Below are positions 10,802 to 23,759 of a DNA stretch of 64,000 nucleotides, piece by piece (positions within the stretch are counted from its first letter, which is position 1; every line of letters begins with the position of its first letter). Made by a program: the position numbers and the translations under genes. The notes beneath the pieces are model-generated. The model was given only the letters and a program-made list of their open reading frames with translations. It searched no databases and was not told where the DNA came from. The DNA comes from Ophioderma brevispina (Eukaryota; Echinodermata; Ophiuroidea; Amphilepidida; Ophiodermatidae), in NCBI GenBank assembly GCA_023653785.1, contig JAMKCH010019835.1, forward strand, positions 62,001 through 126,000. Direction: 5' to 3'.

Positions 10802-13199
10802 AACTTAAATGTAAAAAATCACAATACTATAATAGTGCGCAAATGTAAAAACAAAGGAACAAGCACTTGACCAAGTATATAAACAACCATGCTTGGGCCA
10901 ACCCCCAGTAACAAACGTTGAATAAAAAAAATGCTGAGACATATATAAATGTATCATCACACCACACCAACACCACAAATGAACAAGGTCATAAGCATCA
11001 TAATTCAAATTCTATATTTTTTTAATTTTATGGTGTTTTTTTGTGTTTTTTTGATTATTTTACATTTTGAGTTTGTAATATTTGCATGTTTGGAAATTGT
11101 TTTCGAATTACTAAGGTGCTTTTCCCCAATTCAAAGATGGGATGTTTTGCAATGCTTGGTTCAAAAACATTTTTTAAGATTACAACTTTGAAATATTCTG
11201 TGTGATTAAGTCTCGACTTTAGTGATGCCTCTCGACTAATGTGGTGCGTTCGGGACACTAAAGCCGTATAGGTGTTTTACCCACAATACTGGTATATATA
11301 GCATTGACGACAGACCACAGTCTTTAAGGTAATTAGTAATACTTAACTATTTGAGGGGTAATTAGTAATAATAAACATTATTTGTAATTTTTACCACGTT
11401 TCCATTTACATTTACAATTTATGCCAATGTTTGGAAATATTCCCTAATATATTGAATTGACATGTCCTATTGCAGTGCGGATTTTCCTCCTCTCCACACA
11501 CTAGCACATCTAAGTAGATTTATGTCCTGTCCTTTAGGTTGCATAATTGCCTTAATTGGTTTATATCTTTTATACCACTTTTCTAAGGCAGCCCCCACTT
11601 CTGGGTTTCATTCAATATTAGAAGAAGTGTTTGATATTGAAAATAACTTTACAAGAGTTTGATTGGCATGATAAGTAAGTATTTCGTTTTCTTCAAAAAG
11701 ATATTTTTAACAAGACCAAACCACTGAAATTATCTCATGGTATATTTAAACAGATGTGACAAACTGTTCCATAATTACCTCCAACCCCACGAAAATGACC
11801 CTACATATTGCTATAACATGATACTTCATCCTTTACGTCCCATTAAAACGGCAAATGTTTCAGCGTTTTCATGGTTCACATTTTGGTTCACTCATCGGGT
11901 CTTTCATGAGCATACGATATGTTTGGCGGTCGATTAAACTTCAGCCTTCATTAGTCACAGCATGGACCGTTAAAAAAAACAAAAATAGAGGGAAGGACCA
12001 ACAACACACAGTTTCAAAGACCATATCACGTTGCAGCCTTTTGTCTTAAAGGACAGGAGGAGATTTTTTGGGATACGAATTTCTTCTCAAATTTCACTGG
12101 TCGGTTGTAGACCACTCTACCTAGAACGTTTCGAAGGTTTTATTGGACAACAGGTTCAAAAGAAAACCATAAACCTTTGTTTGGCGTTGCCTGCTATCTA
12201 ATCGTTCCCCATATTAGACCTAAACCATGCTTGACTTTCTGTCGTGCACGACATAAACTCGAAATCAATCATCTTATTACATAAAAACGGGCGTATTCGG
12301 CTTATTCACTTCAGTTTTGAGGTCATACATTGAGTACATTTCCAAATATGTAAAAAACCGGGGTTCGAAAAAAAAATTGGGGGCGCTTCTTTCATGGAAA
12401 TCTTCTCGTTCTCCTTAAACCCCATTCGCTTGAATTTCTTTATTGAACATTCATCCTACAAATACTTTGGTAACTACAGTATAGCTTAGAATTTTTACCT
12501 TGACCTCTTTCCTTTTGGGTATCAAAATATGTAGAAACTACGATGACGTCACTATGCCGTAATAATGGTATAAGTTTAAACAGTACTGCATAATCGGAAG
12601 AAACTTGATATTTTGCACAATTTACTGGCTCATAATAATATTGTAACACTTAAAATTTTTCCATCATGTGAGACCATTATGACGTCCTTATGACATGGTA
12701 GTATGTTGGTCCTCATTTTTGTTCAAGGAAAAAGGAGACCTGCCTATCTATTTGCATCTAAATCACATGTCTGTGAAAATTACTGTCACTGTGTCTGCTA
12801 GGCGTGTTGGTATTTAGCTCCGAAAGGTGGGGGGTGATTTGCCAGCACCCTACCATCACTTGGGCTCATCATTTACCTTTCCTATACCCCGTTTTTTTAA
12901 TGGGGGTAATGAAACGAGCAAAATTCAATGGTAATTACTTAAGTCTGACTCAAGATTTCGCGAAATATTACTTTTTTTTGTGTAATATGACAATAGCCAC
13001 TAGAACTAAAGATAGTAACTAAAATGCACAATTCCGAATTTGAGTTGAATCGGATTTTTTTCGTTTTGATGCGTAAACATTTAATTTGTATTTTTACGAC
13101 TTCCCATAGGATCGTGTATAAACAAAAATCCGGATCCGGATTTTAAAACCAAAGTGTGATTTTCTATAATGAAGAACGTCGATTTTAAGTCTCGCATTC
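10802..13199. other. Unassigned 2.4 kb with scattered CRE-like palindromes
   Basis: No supported gene. TGACGTCA-type sites occur at about 12543 (GATGACGTCAC) and a half-match at about 12678 (TATGACGTCC), as in the dispersed family at 8840-9256 and 54590-54835. Short stretches around 12130-12260 resemble 16350-16420 and 16970-17000 (GAACGTT..GAAG.TTTATTGGACAA; TTTC.TGTCGT.CA.GACA), so an old shared repeat is likely. Confidence 0.35.
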
Positions 13200-13392
13200 A
13201 CCACAGTGATTAGTAATATGGCCAAGCATTATGTACTCAAAAAACCCGATTTGTTTGGACAATTGCTGGGCGCCCACCCCCCAGGAAATCTCTGAGTCGT
13301 CGTTTAACCATTTGAACCCGGTTTTGGTGTGCGAAAAAAGAAGAAAGCGGTAACAACCACCCCCCCCCCCCTTCGGAAGACGAGGGTTAATA
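13200..13392 (+). repeat. Dispersed repeat end with C run and GACGAGGGTTAA
   Basis: AACCACC followed by a C run (about 13355-13370), then AAGACGAGGGTTAATAA. It parallels 54765-54835 (GGTAACCACC, C run, GGACGAGGGTTAATGG) and the end of 8840-9256. Confidence 0.45.
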
Positions 13393-15590
13393 ATTTATAC
13401 TTTCAATTAGGTAATAAAGGTATGATTTATCACTTCATCTGTCAATAAAACTGACATGGGAATCAGTTCGACATGGTGTCGCCTATCAAACAGCCACAGC
13501 GGTAATCAAATTCAACATAACCGGAAGTTTTTAAAATATTACAATTTTTGTGTGTTTTCGATGTACAGTTACACGTTTTGGGCGCGCTTGGGCACCAATT
13601 CAGAAGTTTCCATAGTTAAAAGGTACATGGAACTTTCATAACACCGTGTCTCAAGAGGGTCGGAAGTGATCGGAACCTTTTCATATTATTTCACAAGATT
13701 TTTTAACAATTACGGTCCAAAACCCCCAAAATGCAAGCCTTATTTTCATAACATATACTCCCAAAGGAATGGCGGATTTTGATGGGGTTTTCCGGTATTT
13801 TCTGAAAAATATTTTTTTTTTTTTTAATATTTTTAATATTTTGCTAAAAAAAGAATGAAATTGAAGTACTATGGACTTTCCAAAAACCCCTACAGTCAGG
13901 GGTCACAACAATCCGGTCAAATTCAAAGTGTTTTGGACAGTCTTTTCCACATAGTCACGGCAATCGACCGCGGCAAGAGATATAGATCACAAACCGTCTC
14001 GGTGTATGCACAAGAATACACATCGAGTGCCTTGCTGTTTGTCCCAGATGATTGGTAAACGAATTAGGTAATTGGTGGTTTTCGCGGTGTTCGTCCTTCT
14101 CTCTATATGGTCATTGTCACAGTGAGCATAATAAACAAATACTCTACTTCAGGGTTATATTGGGAAATAGCGCGCACCGTTATTTGCCCGGTACTGGCTT
14201 CGGCCCTATCATCCCTCACTCTTCGGATTCAGGGTGATAGGCCCGTAGCAAGTACCGCGAGAAAATAATGTCCCTATTTTCCCCTCTAACCATGTATATT
14301 TGTATACTGTAGCCCTAACTACAGGTGTCCCAAGTTTACAAGAACTTTGCTTTTCTTTAGTACATAATTTACGTATGGTGGTTTTGTACAGTAACGCAGT
14401 TAGCCCTATAAGTTTTGTTTGCTTTAATATGTTATATTAATAAGTAGTTATCCGCTTGATGGTCTTAGTTTTTTCAATAAAGATGGTATAGGTATTGGCA
14501 TGAACACAACGAAAAAAAAACCCATAAACAGACGAAAACAAAACCTACAACCCCGACTTTGAATTCCTCTCTTTAGTACAGGAAAGATGCAATCGTCCAC
14601 AAAACAAAAAATACATAGACACATACTCATCGTCCCCACCTCCCCCTCCCCGAGTGCCACACACGACCATGGAGGCGTGCCTATATTGGGTTTTCAATTT
14701 CAACCGTCTGGTATATAACTGCCATAAAAAACGCCAATTTCTTATACTAGTATTAGATTGTTTATCTTTTCAATACCTCTACCCAAGGGTAACCAATTAG
14801 CGAATATTGTCCCAAACGCTGAATAAACTTGTGGTATGCCGGCCGTTGAAGTAATTTGATTATGGAAAAGTTTTCTTTTCATATAGACCTTTTTGCACTT
14901 TTTGGAATAACGGGCCGACGTATTCTATTTGCTACTACCTGGTCATAAATCGTGGGGGGGGGGGGCAAAACATTCCATAGCAAATTCAAAACACCTTGTA
15001 TAATTCTTTGAAGTTTTTATAATTGTAATTTTAGATATAAATTTTCACCACGACTTCGTGAAATCTAATTTGACATAATTAATGCGGTCACTCTTAGAAT
15101 ATGATATGATTACCATGTTTGTATATTGGGCGACAGCATAACCAGAATTCCGTGGTGATTTTGTGCTTCACGGGTTGAGTAAATGTAATATTATAGCCCT
15201 GCCAGTTGCTTCTTTTACTTTTCCTTCGTAAATTTGGTTGTGCTGAATAACATTTAGTGTAATTGATATTCCCTATGAAATATACAACAAAGATTATAGT
15301 TCTTTATTAGGGCGATTAAAATTCCAAATCAGTCTATAATAGTACACGTTACTGAAGAGTTATTAAGCGAATGCAACCATCGCGTGAGAAACGCGTAGCT
15401 ATTTTAATTGTGACGGAAAACAATATATTTCTCTTAATGTGCTAATTGAGGAAAAAGTTTGTACAGGACTAAAATTCTTAAAGGTACCAATTGTGTTCAA
15501 ATGCATGACAACGTTTGGGTCGTGTCGTAAGGATTAAAAAAAAGGTATAGTTTACCCTATCTACGATTTATAGTTTTTTAGCTATATCAC
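13393..15590. other. Unassigned DNA
   Basis: No supported gene apart from the hairpin listed separately. There is a T tract near 13810-13825 and a G run at about 14954-14966. Short open frames (67 aa at 13855-14058, 70 aa at 14448-14660 minus) have no recognised domain. Confidence 0.35.
14188..14259. other. GC-rich 72-bp hairpin
   Basis: The left arm, about 14188-14216 (CGGTACTGGCTTCGG, CCCTATCATCCCT), pairs imperfectly with 14231-14259 (AGGGTGATAGGCCCGTAGC, AAGTACCG). The loop is about 14 bases. It is distinctly more GC-rich than its AT-rich surroundings. It could be a transposon terminus, a structured RNA or a recombination relic; the sequence does not decide. Confidence 0.55.
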
Positions 15591-15591
15591 T

Positions 15592-17275
15592 TAAACCCCT
15601 AGTGGCATTTTTTGCCACTTTTCAAAAATCACGGAGCGGACTCCTGTCTTGTGTTTACGGGGAAAGTGCTCCTACATCTAACAACAAATACCGCTACCTC
15701 CCTTTTTTGCGGTGGTCGTCAGGATGCTAGATTTTGCTCTATGGACGTAAGGGATATGGAAATAACGGTTCATGGTCATACTGGTGGTAAAGGTTCAGAA
15801 GGCTCCGATCCTTCGCAAAAATTGTGTCCATGTGTTCGTCTCGTTTATAAACTGAACAGATATATTTTATGTCTTATGACAGATTACTACAGGGTCTATT
15901 GTTTAAGTTTTACTTTGGTATCAACCTTATCCCATTATTCCCAATTATCACAAAGGGGAAACTTGGAGAATTTTGATATGTTCGTCCTCACAACATTAGC
16001 AAACTATCCCTAAAAAAATCAGCTATGGCTTATTTACTTCCGCCTTCTGGCTACACAGATCTAAAGTTACTCGATTATATATCATGTATTATCTATGCTT
16101 GAGAAGTTTATAAAGCAGTATCCCAATGGAACATTTCATCATTAACTCGATTAAAATTAGACATAAATCAATCACTAATAGTAACAAGTTACTTAAGAAG
16201 TAATTTGTGAGCGGAACTGGCCGTAGCTATTTTCTTTTAACTTAATTTGTAATTCTCTTAATCCCTAGGGTAAAAGTATCATCACTTATATCATCCTTGT
16301 TTAGAGGATACAATGTCCTTTAAATTGCACTTGATTAGTTTTGCAACACCTACAGAGAACGTTCCGAAGATTTATTGGACAAACAAGAAGAAAGAAAAGT
16401 CAAAACCATGTCTTGCTGTCCTAACACTTAAGTGTACAAGAGGGGGTCCATGTGGACCCAACATTTTGTTTTTCGTACGCCATTTTTTAACGGTAAATTA
16501 CTTTTGCCCAAAATTTTATGTAATTGCCTAAATATCAGTTGCGCATATTTTGGTGGGAAAAATCAAATTGGCCATGGCGTTATTATGTTAATTAGCATAA
16601 TTTAGCATTTTGGTGGCGCTATTCAAAATTTGTTTTGCCTCTTAAATCGTACTGGAGTAACTTTTTAATATGTTTATTTCACCATTGTAAATATATGTTC
16701 TTCTATTATGAGCCCAATTTTATGGAAAAAGTATTTTGGGAAAGTGGTTTTTCATTTTTAGGCGGGGAAATTGGGTGCGCTTTGCAATCTCCATTTTGAA
16801 TCGGTACAACCGATTTTCATTTTTTTTCCTGTTAAGTGGTCGTGTTGATGTACCCCATCAATTACAAGGTTTTTGGTAAAACAAATTCCTCCGGCAAAGT
16901 GGTTTTCAGAGCGGGGTCTATGTGGACACCCCATACACAAACGGTGTCCTAAAACTGCCTATAGGGAGGCGTGCTTTGATTTCCTGTCGTACATGACAGA
17001 AGATCCCAAGTTATCTTTTTATAATAAAGATGGCATCTTTGACTGACTTACCGGTAGGTATGATTTAATTTTTTTTTTTAAAAAGGAGTTTTGATTCTTT
17101 TTCATATTTTTTCTGGAAATGTCCTTCTGTCTCCTTATATCCCTTACGTTCCTGCAGGAAAATGACTAGCGGTATTTGTGTTGTTAGATCTAGCAGCACT
17201 TTCCCTGTAAACACAATGCAGGGGTCCGCTCCGTGATTTTTGAAAAGTGGCATTTTAGGGATTTAAGGGATACAG
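15592..17275. mobile_element. 1.7-kb foldback element, family G arms
   Basis: The left arm, about 15592-15720, contains TTTTCAAAAATCACGGAGCG and a GTGTTTACGGGGAAAGTG block. It is mirrored at about 17150-17275 (CGCTCCGTGATTTTTGAAAA, CACTTTCCCTGTAAACAC). The interior shows no recognisable protein; the 133-residue frame at 15612-16013 begins inside the arm and has no domain. The same arm sequence recurs as a tandem pair at 39357-39665. I infer a non-autonomous long-TIR element. Confidence 0.65.
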
Positions 17276-18539
17276 GCTATCAAGATTCACTCAAGTCACC
17301 CTCGACTCGTGCAAGCTAGCAAGCTTGCAATTATATAACAAGAATCATGTTATATCAGGCCATACTGTATGAAGCTACGGATCCATTATGGGATATTGTA
17401 ACAAGTGCAACTAGCAATGATCTTGTATTGACCTTCTTCTCCCTAGGAAGTCGACTTGGTGATCTCATCTTCTAATCTTGTCCATAAAAAGTCGACTTGA
17501 AGAGATTCAAAGTCTAGTCGCCTATTCTTCTAGTCGACATAATGAGATCCCGGATCACTTTGGAATAAGCTATGCATGTTGCAAACAGAACTGAAGGCAA
17601 CCATTCATAAGTTAATTGATATTGAAATCACAAATATAGCTCTTAAACAGATTATGGAATACAACAATAATAACATGACTGTAGACATTTAAAGGTGCAA
17701 CGAGAGATTTCACATATCAGGTGTCCCTAAAAAAATCAAAAGTGCTAATTTTTGCCCTGATGTATAGCTTTCCATCAAAAATAACCTCATCTGAAAGGAT
17801 TAAGCTAAGAAATGTTTCTTTTGTACAAAAATTTTGAAATTTCTAATTTCGAATAGGAGCAAATACAAAATACAGCATATGTTTTATATTGAAATATAAG
17901 CAAATCAGAATCACCTTTTATCTCTCTTTTAAGGCATTTCTGTAGCCACATACATGGTAAGAAATCTATTGTGTGTGTAGTCTATATGAAAATATTATTA
18001 TGACACAATATTTTGGTGCCTCAAAAATCTCTCGGTGCACCATTAATTAGAATTAGATTGGGGAACATTAACAACGAAGCAAATTTCTCACGTCAAAGCA
18101 ATGTTGGCTCTGTAAAAGCAAAAACAATTACGGTTATTTTTTGTGATTCGAAATTAATTAATGGATTATACTTGCCTTACTTGCGACGTCATAGTGAGTA
18201 ATATTTGCAAAGTGCGTACTTATTTTGTCCCATAGAGAGGAAAAACACTCTAGCTGCCAGATGTAAAGGACTAGATGCTCGAGACCGGGCCGTGATGGGT
18301 TCCTTACAAAGAGGGTACAGTTAGACAATGGTTAACTTCAAACTCATAATTTATGTTAATGTTGTTTATTTCTGTTAATGTTACTGAACTAAAAACTTTT
18401 CTCGCAAAGACGTAAAATATTATGCAGTAACTCCATGTACAAGTACAAGGTGGATTTGTCTTGGTAATGTTCGTAAGAAATACCGCAAAAATTGCTGCCG
18501 GGAATTGCTTGCATTAACTTTTTAACAATTTATTTGTAC
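17276..18539. other. Unassigned DNA
   Basis: A run of GTCGAC-bearing short repeats (AAGTCGACTTG, TAGTCGAC) lies at about 17448-17540. Otherwise there is no gene, RNA or named repeat. Confidence 0.35.
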
Positions 18540-19035
18540 CGACTTATTGGCACATTGTCAGAAAAACTGAAAATCGTTCAATTGCTCGCAATGATAGTAC
18601 AGCATGGGAAGGATAGAGAGATATTCTAAACATAAAATAACATCCTAAAAGCAGATATGGACATTAATAAGAGGTGAAAGACATCAGGTAATTGTAGGCT
18701 AACATTTAAGTGTGCTATAACCGTGTTAATAAGCAAATGGTCATTACATTATCATAGACTTGTAATCTGAGATTAGGACCACAAAGGTCACGACGGCAAA
18801 AAAGGTGCATGTCGTGAGAATTAACTCTGGCGGGTTTTTGTATTACACGCCATTTCTGCGTCGTCTGCTGTATTAGTGACATTAATTATAAAATCGTTAT
18901 GTTCACCCATCGCGCCAATTTGGGCCTAAAATTTCATGTGAGGGCATGTCTACATAAAAGCTTTATAACCATGCAAAAATACCTTTTGAAAAATCTAGAG
19001 AGCGCGCTATTTTCAAAATGTCGGTGTCTCTTTAA
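18540..19035 (+). mobile_element. TTAA-flanked repeat family D, copy 1
   Basis: About 500 bp, homologous throughout to 62167-63199 minus its SINE insertion. Shared blocks are TTGGCACATT..AGAAAA, TTGCTCGCAA.TGATAGT, CAGGTAATT.GTAGGCTAAC, GTCGTCTG and ATAAAAGCTTT. The right end reads GTCGGTGTCTCTTTAA. Copy 2 has clear inverted termini next to TTAA, so this is a non-autonomous DNA element of a TTAA-targeting superfamily. The left end here is eroded. Confidence 0.75.
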
Positions 19036-19734
19036 GCACGGCTGTTGGGACTCTCAGTGTCGAAAGTAGTCAAGTGACAATCTTCGGTAGTTGGCCTGTT
19101 GATATTTTTTAATAAATTTATATAGAAAACGTGTTTTTGTGACCATATTGAATGTCTATTCATACACAACACCATAGTGACATATGAATGAAGGAACTTG
19201 TCGATTGTATTCATAAAACGTCACGATAAGAATGAAAAATTTACGACTCTCGTAAACTAGTTATCACATAGTACATAATGTGACATCGCCATTACTCATT
19301 GATACCGTCAATAGCAATTTCACCAAGCATGCCTATTATAATTCGAATTTGTCACAATACTGCCGGTCATCTTCTTGTGATGTTGAAATCCCTGAAGTGC
19401 AACTCACATCAAAATTATATTTGTTAATATTGTACAATGTACTTTTGAAAATGCGCTTCTCTAGGTTTTACTAATTTTCACTAGAGATGGGTTCAATTTG
19501 TGCCTTGTGTGATACTAACATGGCGTTCAAATCCTTTAAAAACAGATAATTCTGTTTGTGCATTAATTACAAATTACTTACCTTAAATTTAAGATAGCCA
19601 CCTCATCTATTCAATTCCAAAGTTGGAGATGAATCAGATTTTTCGTTTTAATGTAGTAAACATTTATTTATAGTATAACAATACCATAAAATACTGAGCA
19701 TAATTAAAATTCCGAATCCAGAACTTTGTAACAG
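19036..19734. other. Unassigned DNA
   Basis: Short open frames only (60 aa at 19032-19214 minus, 64 aa at 19280-19474). No feature I can support. Confidence 0.35.
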
Positions 19735-20285
19735 AATTGTTAGCGCGTGATCTAGCAGATCTCGAGTACAAAAGATTTGTGTGATTTAATATGTAGACAG
19801 CCTGACTAGGCCCCATGAAACGTGATTCTTAAGTGCTGCAAATGGTGCCTTACGGAGGGAGGGGTCTATACAAAGATTACACAGGCGGTCAATTTTTTTT
19901 AATTGATCCAGTCATGTTGGAAACTAACCAGCATTTATTTGTCTAACCATAAGGATTCCAAAAAGGTATAGTTTGTACTCTCTATAACCTAGGCTAAAGG
20001 CACTCAAGACTATTCCTTATTTTAATCCTATGAGCTCCATCAACAATTTGCACCATTTATATCCGAATCGGAATTACTTTAAAAACCTCTATCCAACTGA
20101 AATCAACCCTTTTTATTGATTTTTGACACTTTGAGTTGTAGATAGTACAAACTATACTTTTTGGAATCCTTATGGTTAAGACAAATACTTCCAACCATTT
20201 AAGCAAATTAAATTGGGTTCCTGTGTAATTTTTTGCTAAAACCCCTCCGTAAGGTACCAATTGTGGCACTTAATGGCTAAGGAGC
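19735..20285 (+). repeat. Dispersed family E, copy 1, with self-inverted right half
   Basis: Positions 19735-20150 align with the reverse complement of 57530-57950, through AATATGTAGACAGCCTGAC, AACCATAAGGATTC and AAAGGTATAGTTTGTA. In this copy, 20140-20285 repeats the left part inverted (TACAAACTATACTTTTTGGA, TCCTTATGGTTAAGAC, CCTCCGTAAGGTACCA), making a foldback. No coding capacity. Confidence 0.7.
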
Positions 20286-20810
20286 GATAATTGAGAGAAA
20301 ATTCAAAAAATGTAGTTTAGGCATTATATTCAGCTTAAAAATCGGAAATAAAGTTATACAATTCTATTACACTACCTTAATGTACAAAAGTCACCATTTA
20401 ATTTAATGATTATTTGAGATTTATGATGCCGTCTCCTGCACATTGATTAACAGTACTAGCTCCCTCAAAAAGGTACAGCTATACAAATAAATATCAATAT
20501 TGTGGATAATTTCTCTCCAGGTACACAGGATGAATTTTATTAATCTTTCCCTAGAGATTGCCAGCAAACCAAAGCCATATTATCCTTACCTACCTGGAGA
20601 AATAAGTTCGGGCTTTGAAATATGTGTAATTTGCAGAGAAAGTTTTTTATCTCGTGTCAATGGAGCTTTAAAGGGGGCCGACTTTTTTGAACCAGTGGCG
20701 TATTATCTTTTACATTATTAACTACTTGGTGATGTCTTTCATGCATGGTGTTCAAAAATATCATTGCCGTTTTTGTAACCATGGGACTGTATTCCATCTT
20801 TAACCATATG
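20286..20810. other. Unassigned DNA
   Basis: Contains a 73-residue open frame (20500-20721) with a CVIC cysteine pair but no identifiable domain. Nothing else supportable. Confidence 0.3.
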
Positions 20811-21928
20811 TTAAAGCGACATAATGGATAAAAAATATTCAACCTAATGAAAGGACCCTTACTGAAATCACTTCCACAAGTTTTGAAAGCAATTGGATGT
20901 TTACATTCTTTAAAAACAGTAAAAATAGGAAGAGTTCCAGAGGGGAGGTGGCAGTTCGTGGCAATTTATGGAACCGAAAAACCAAGGTGTTGACATCCTG
21001 ACAGAATTAAGGATCTAGCATGTTTGGTGACACAATTTCAAAGCATTCCAGACCAGGATTCAGGCATTGTACTTTGGCTTGTAGCAAAGAGGTTCTATAT
21101 AGATGAGAGGCAAAACGTTACTAATCTTTAGAAATTCACAATCTGAATGTTTTGCAGACCACAAAGAAAAACCTAGAGTACCAACAAATAAAAAGCAATG
21201 GCTGCATCCGCTTCTTCCACATCCTGTGGGTGCCGCTCTTGCATATCACTAATCGGTAGTGATAAAATTAATGTATGTGTTAGAGGTGGCCAGGTTGAAT
21301 AAATAGTGTACTGGATCATTGTGCTCAGATACTCTTTTTCTCATAATGCAATGCGCGCTTAGGTGAAAAGAGTATTCAGTGAGGCGTTTATTTAAATCAA
21401 GACGACTGATGTGTCATTTATTCGTTGTGGGCCATGGGGTAGGACAAAAATGTAACCCACCCATTAATCCTCCAACAATCCAACAACTGATATTTTGGCG
21501 GCATGTTGTATCGAATGAATTATGTGTTATACAAGCACCCACAAACTGATAATATTCCGTGCAATATCAAAATGTCAGCGCCCAGCACGGACGACTGGTT
21601 TTGAATGAGTTTTCACCCCCTTGGCTTGAAGTAAGATATTGACTGGCAAGTGAAAGATGGATTAGCCGGATTACCACAACATACAATAGCAATGGTCTGT
21701 GAGCTGATGACAGCATGTTTTTAAAGTTTATAAGCTGGCAAGTAATTTAGCATCCTTTTTCCAAGAAATTGCCACGGAACTGCCACCTCCCCCTCTGGAC
21801 CTTTTCCTTTGTGTTTACTGTTTTTACAGAATTTAACATCCAATTGTTTTCAAAAACTTGTGGAAGTGATTTCAGTAAGGGTCCTTGTCATTATGTCTGA
21901 ATATTTTATTGCCATTATGTCGCTTTAA
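20811..21928. mobile_element. T2/Kolobok-like long-TIR element, copy 1
   Basis: Begins TTAAAGCGACATAATGG at 20811 and ends CCATTATGTCGCTTTAA at 21928. The inverted arms are about 175 bp and continue through GGACCCTTACTGAAATCACT and GGCAATTT/AAATTGCC blocks. TTAA sits at both outer edges. TTAA target duplication with a TTAAAGGRR-type terminus is typical of T2/Kolobok elements. The interior (about 760 bp) has no long open frame, so it is non-autonomous. A second copy lies at 59623-60725 and is interrupted by other insertions. Confidence 0.8.
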
Positions 21929-22694
21929 CGGAGCATGTTTATCGCAAACGGAGGAAATTTCGTGACCTTAAATGATTCCAAACTCGGGCACAAGATTCTC
22001 CTTATCATCTATGTTCTACTCATTTTTTCTCATATTATCTAAAAATGATCGGTAATAATATGTTGAGATATTATAATAGTATAATGCCTTAATGTTGTAG
22101 TTATTTGCAGTATGGTATTAGAACTAAGCGAGTGAACCACTCAATATTTATGGATAACACGATTATCTGTACGCTTATTGCGAAAGTAGTCAAAACAATA
22201 TCAACAAGTGTCTTACTTTTTTGTCCTTATTGTAGGGTGTATAATTTTGCTGGAGATTTAACAAAACATGAAAAAATGCCATGTCACTTGTTGACAGAAT
22301 GTTCATATCATCTATTTTAAAAATTGATTGTTTTTGATGGACAAACACCCATCATTTCAGGCAATTTTTCAAAATCATGTTTTTCAGTTGGTGTTCTAAA
22401 AGTATCCCGATTATGATAGGCCTAGTAATGTTTGCTTGACTTCAATCCATATTTTTCATCCATTTTATATTTGCGACATCTCACATTTTGTATATCATCC
22501 CTCATGTACATGGCTACTCCATCCCATGTTTTCTTTATTTCAATTACATAACCAGATAACGGTAGGGTTTTGAATACACCATGATTGTATGTGTTCGATC
22601 AATGAGGTGATAGATGTGTGGATATTTATATGACTGATTGAAAGGTCTCCTCTGCTCTTACCATTTTCTGTGTTTTTGAAAAAATAACCTCATA
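21929..22694. other. Unassigned DNA
   Basis: A 71-residue open frame at 22105-22320 has no identifiable domain. No repeat recognised. Confidence 0.35.
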
Positions 22695-23147
22695 CAGGGC
22701 GAGTCTTAAAATTTGGACCAGATTTGTACGCCATTTTGAATTTTTAAAGCTAAGTTCATAGACACTCTACAGTCGTTCAATCAAAGTAGTCTGTTTTTAC
22801 GCTCTGTCCACGATTCATCTATAAATAAACGCGTTTGCGGGAAGCAATCAATTAATGTCCAGAGAAAATATGCGATTTATTTAACTGCAATAAAGTGGAC
22901 GCGATTTAACCCACAAAAATTCAGTCACAATTATATACCACCGATGTTTTTTAACGTTTCTACGTCCCTCATCACTGATAAAAATCATTTGAAAAATAAA
23001 TGAACTTGATCCATGTATCAGTTTCTGCAGGGGTTGAATGAATCATAACTTATGAAGGAACAGACACGGTGACAACCTTTTGAAGCTTTAAAGTATTGTC
23101 TATTTGCAGCAATTAAAGATAGGGTCAAGTTTTTTTTAATCGCCCTG
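22695..23147. mobile_element. TA-flanked MITE (CAGGGCGA termini), 453 bp
   Basis: Left end TA then CAGGGCGAGTCTTAAAA at 22695. The right end is the reverse complement of CAGGGCGATTAAAAAAAA, finishing at 23147 and followed by TA. Short TIRs with a TA duplication are the signature of Tc1/mariner-type insertion. No open frame of note. Confidence 0.75.
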
Positions 23148-23419
23148 TATTTTACCATGTAATGGTTTTAAAATGGTAAATTTCAGCGCGATTCGCGCGC
23201 GTTTTCTTTTTACAATCAGATTCAAGGATTTTAGGTTCTAACTGGCAAGATTTTAGTTTCGCGCGCAAATGTGCTAGTAACGGATCTTGTCAGCAAATCC
23301 TGTTTCATTCATAAATTTTCTTCAACCCCATCCCCCAATGTCAAAAAGATATTTACGCCGCTGAAGTTGGATATGATTAAGATAAGACAATTTCATAACG
23401 GAGTGTATTGCATTATCTA
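23148..23419. other. Unassigned DNA with CpG-rich patch
   Basis: Contains a short CG-rich stretch (GCGCGATTCGCGCGCG near 23186-23201) in otherwise AT-rich sequence. No gene. Confidence 0.3.
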
Positions 23420-23759
23420 CAGACTGTCCCAATAAAAACTATACAATCAAACTAAAAATTATACAAAATATAAACTGTGCATTTTTGCCAGATATGTTGA
23501 CTTTATTTGTTAGACAAGATCCTAAGCTAATCCTCGCTTTTACTCCATCCAATTTGATGGACCCTAAGCGGAGATATTGTCAGTTGAACACAAAGGATAA
23601 AATACCACTTGGGCCAGTTTCACCTGAAGGTTCAAGAAACTAAAGGTATAAGGCGTGTAGCATCATTGTGGGATTAAATCATTTTCAAACAAAAGAATAC
23701 TGTACAGATCAGAGTGAATGTATTATCATGCATTCAACTAATCAATATATTATTTTTCA

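Noticed and set aside
15612..16013. 133-codon plus-strand open frame
   Set aside because: It begins inside a foldback arm, has no recognisable domain, and a mirrored frame occurs in the other arm (17065-17253).
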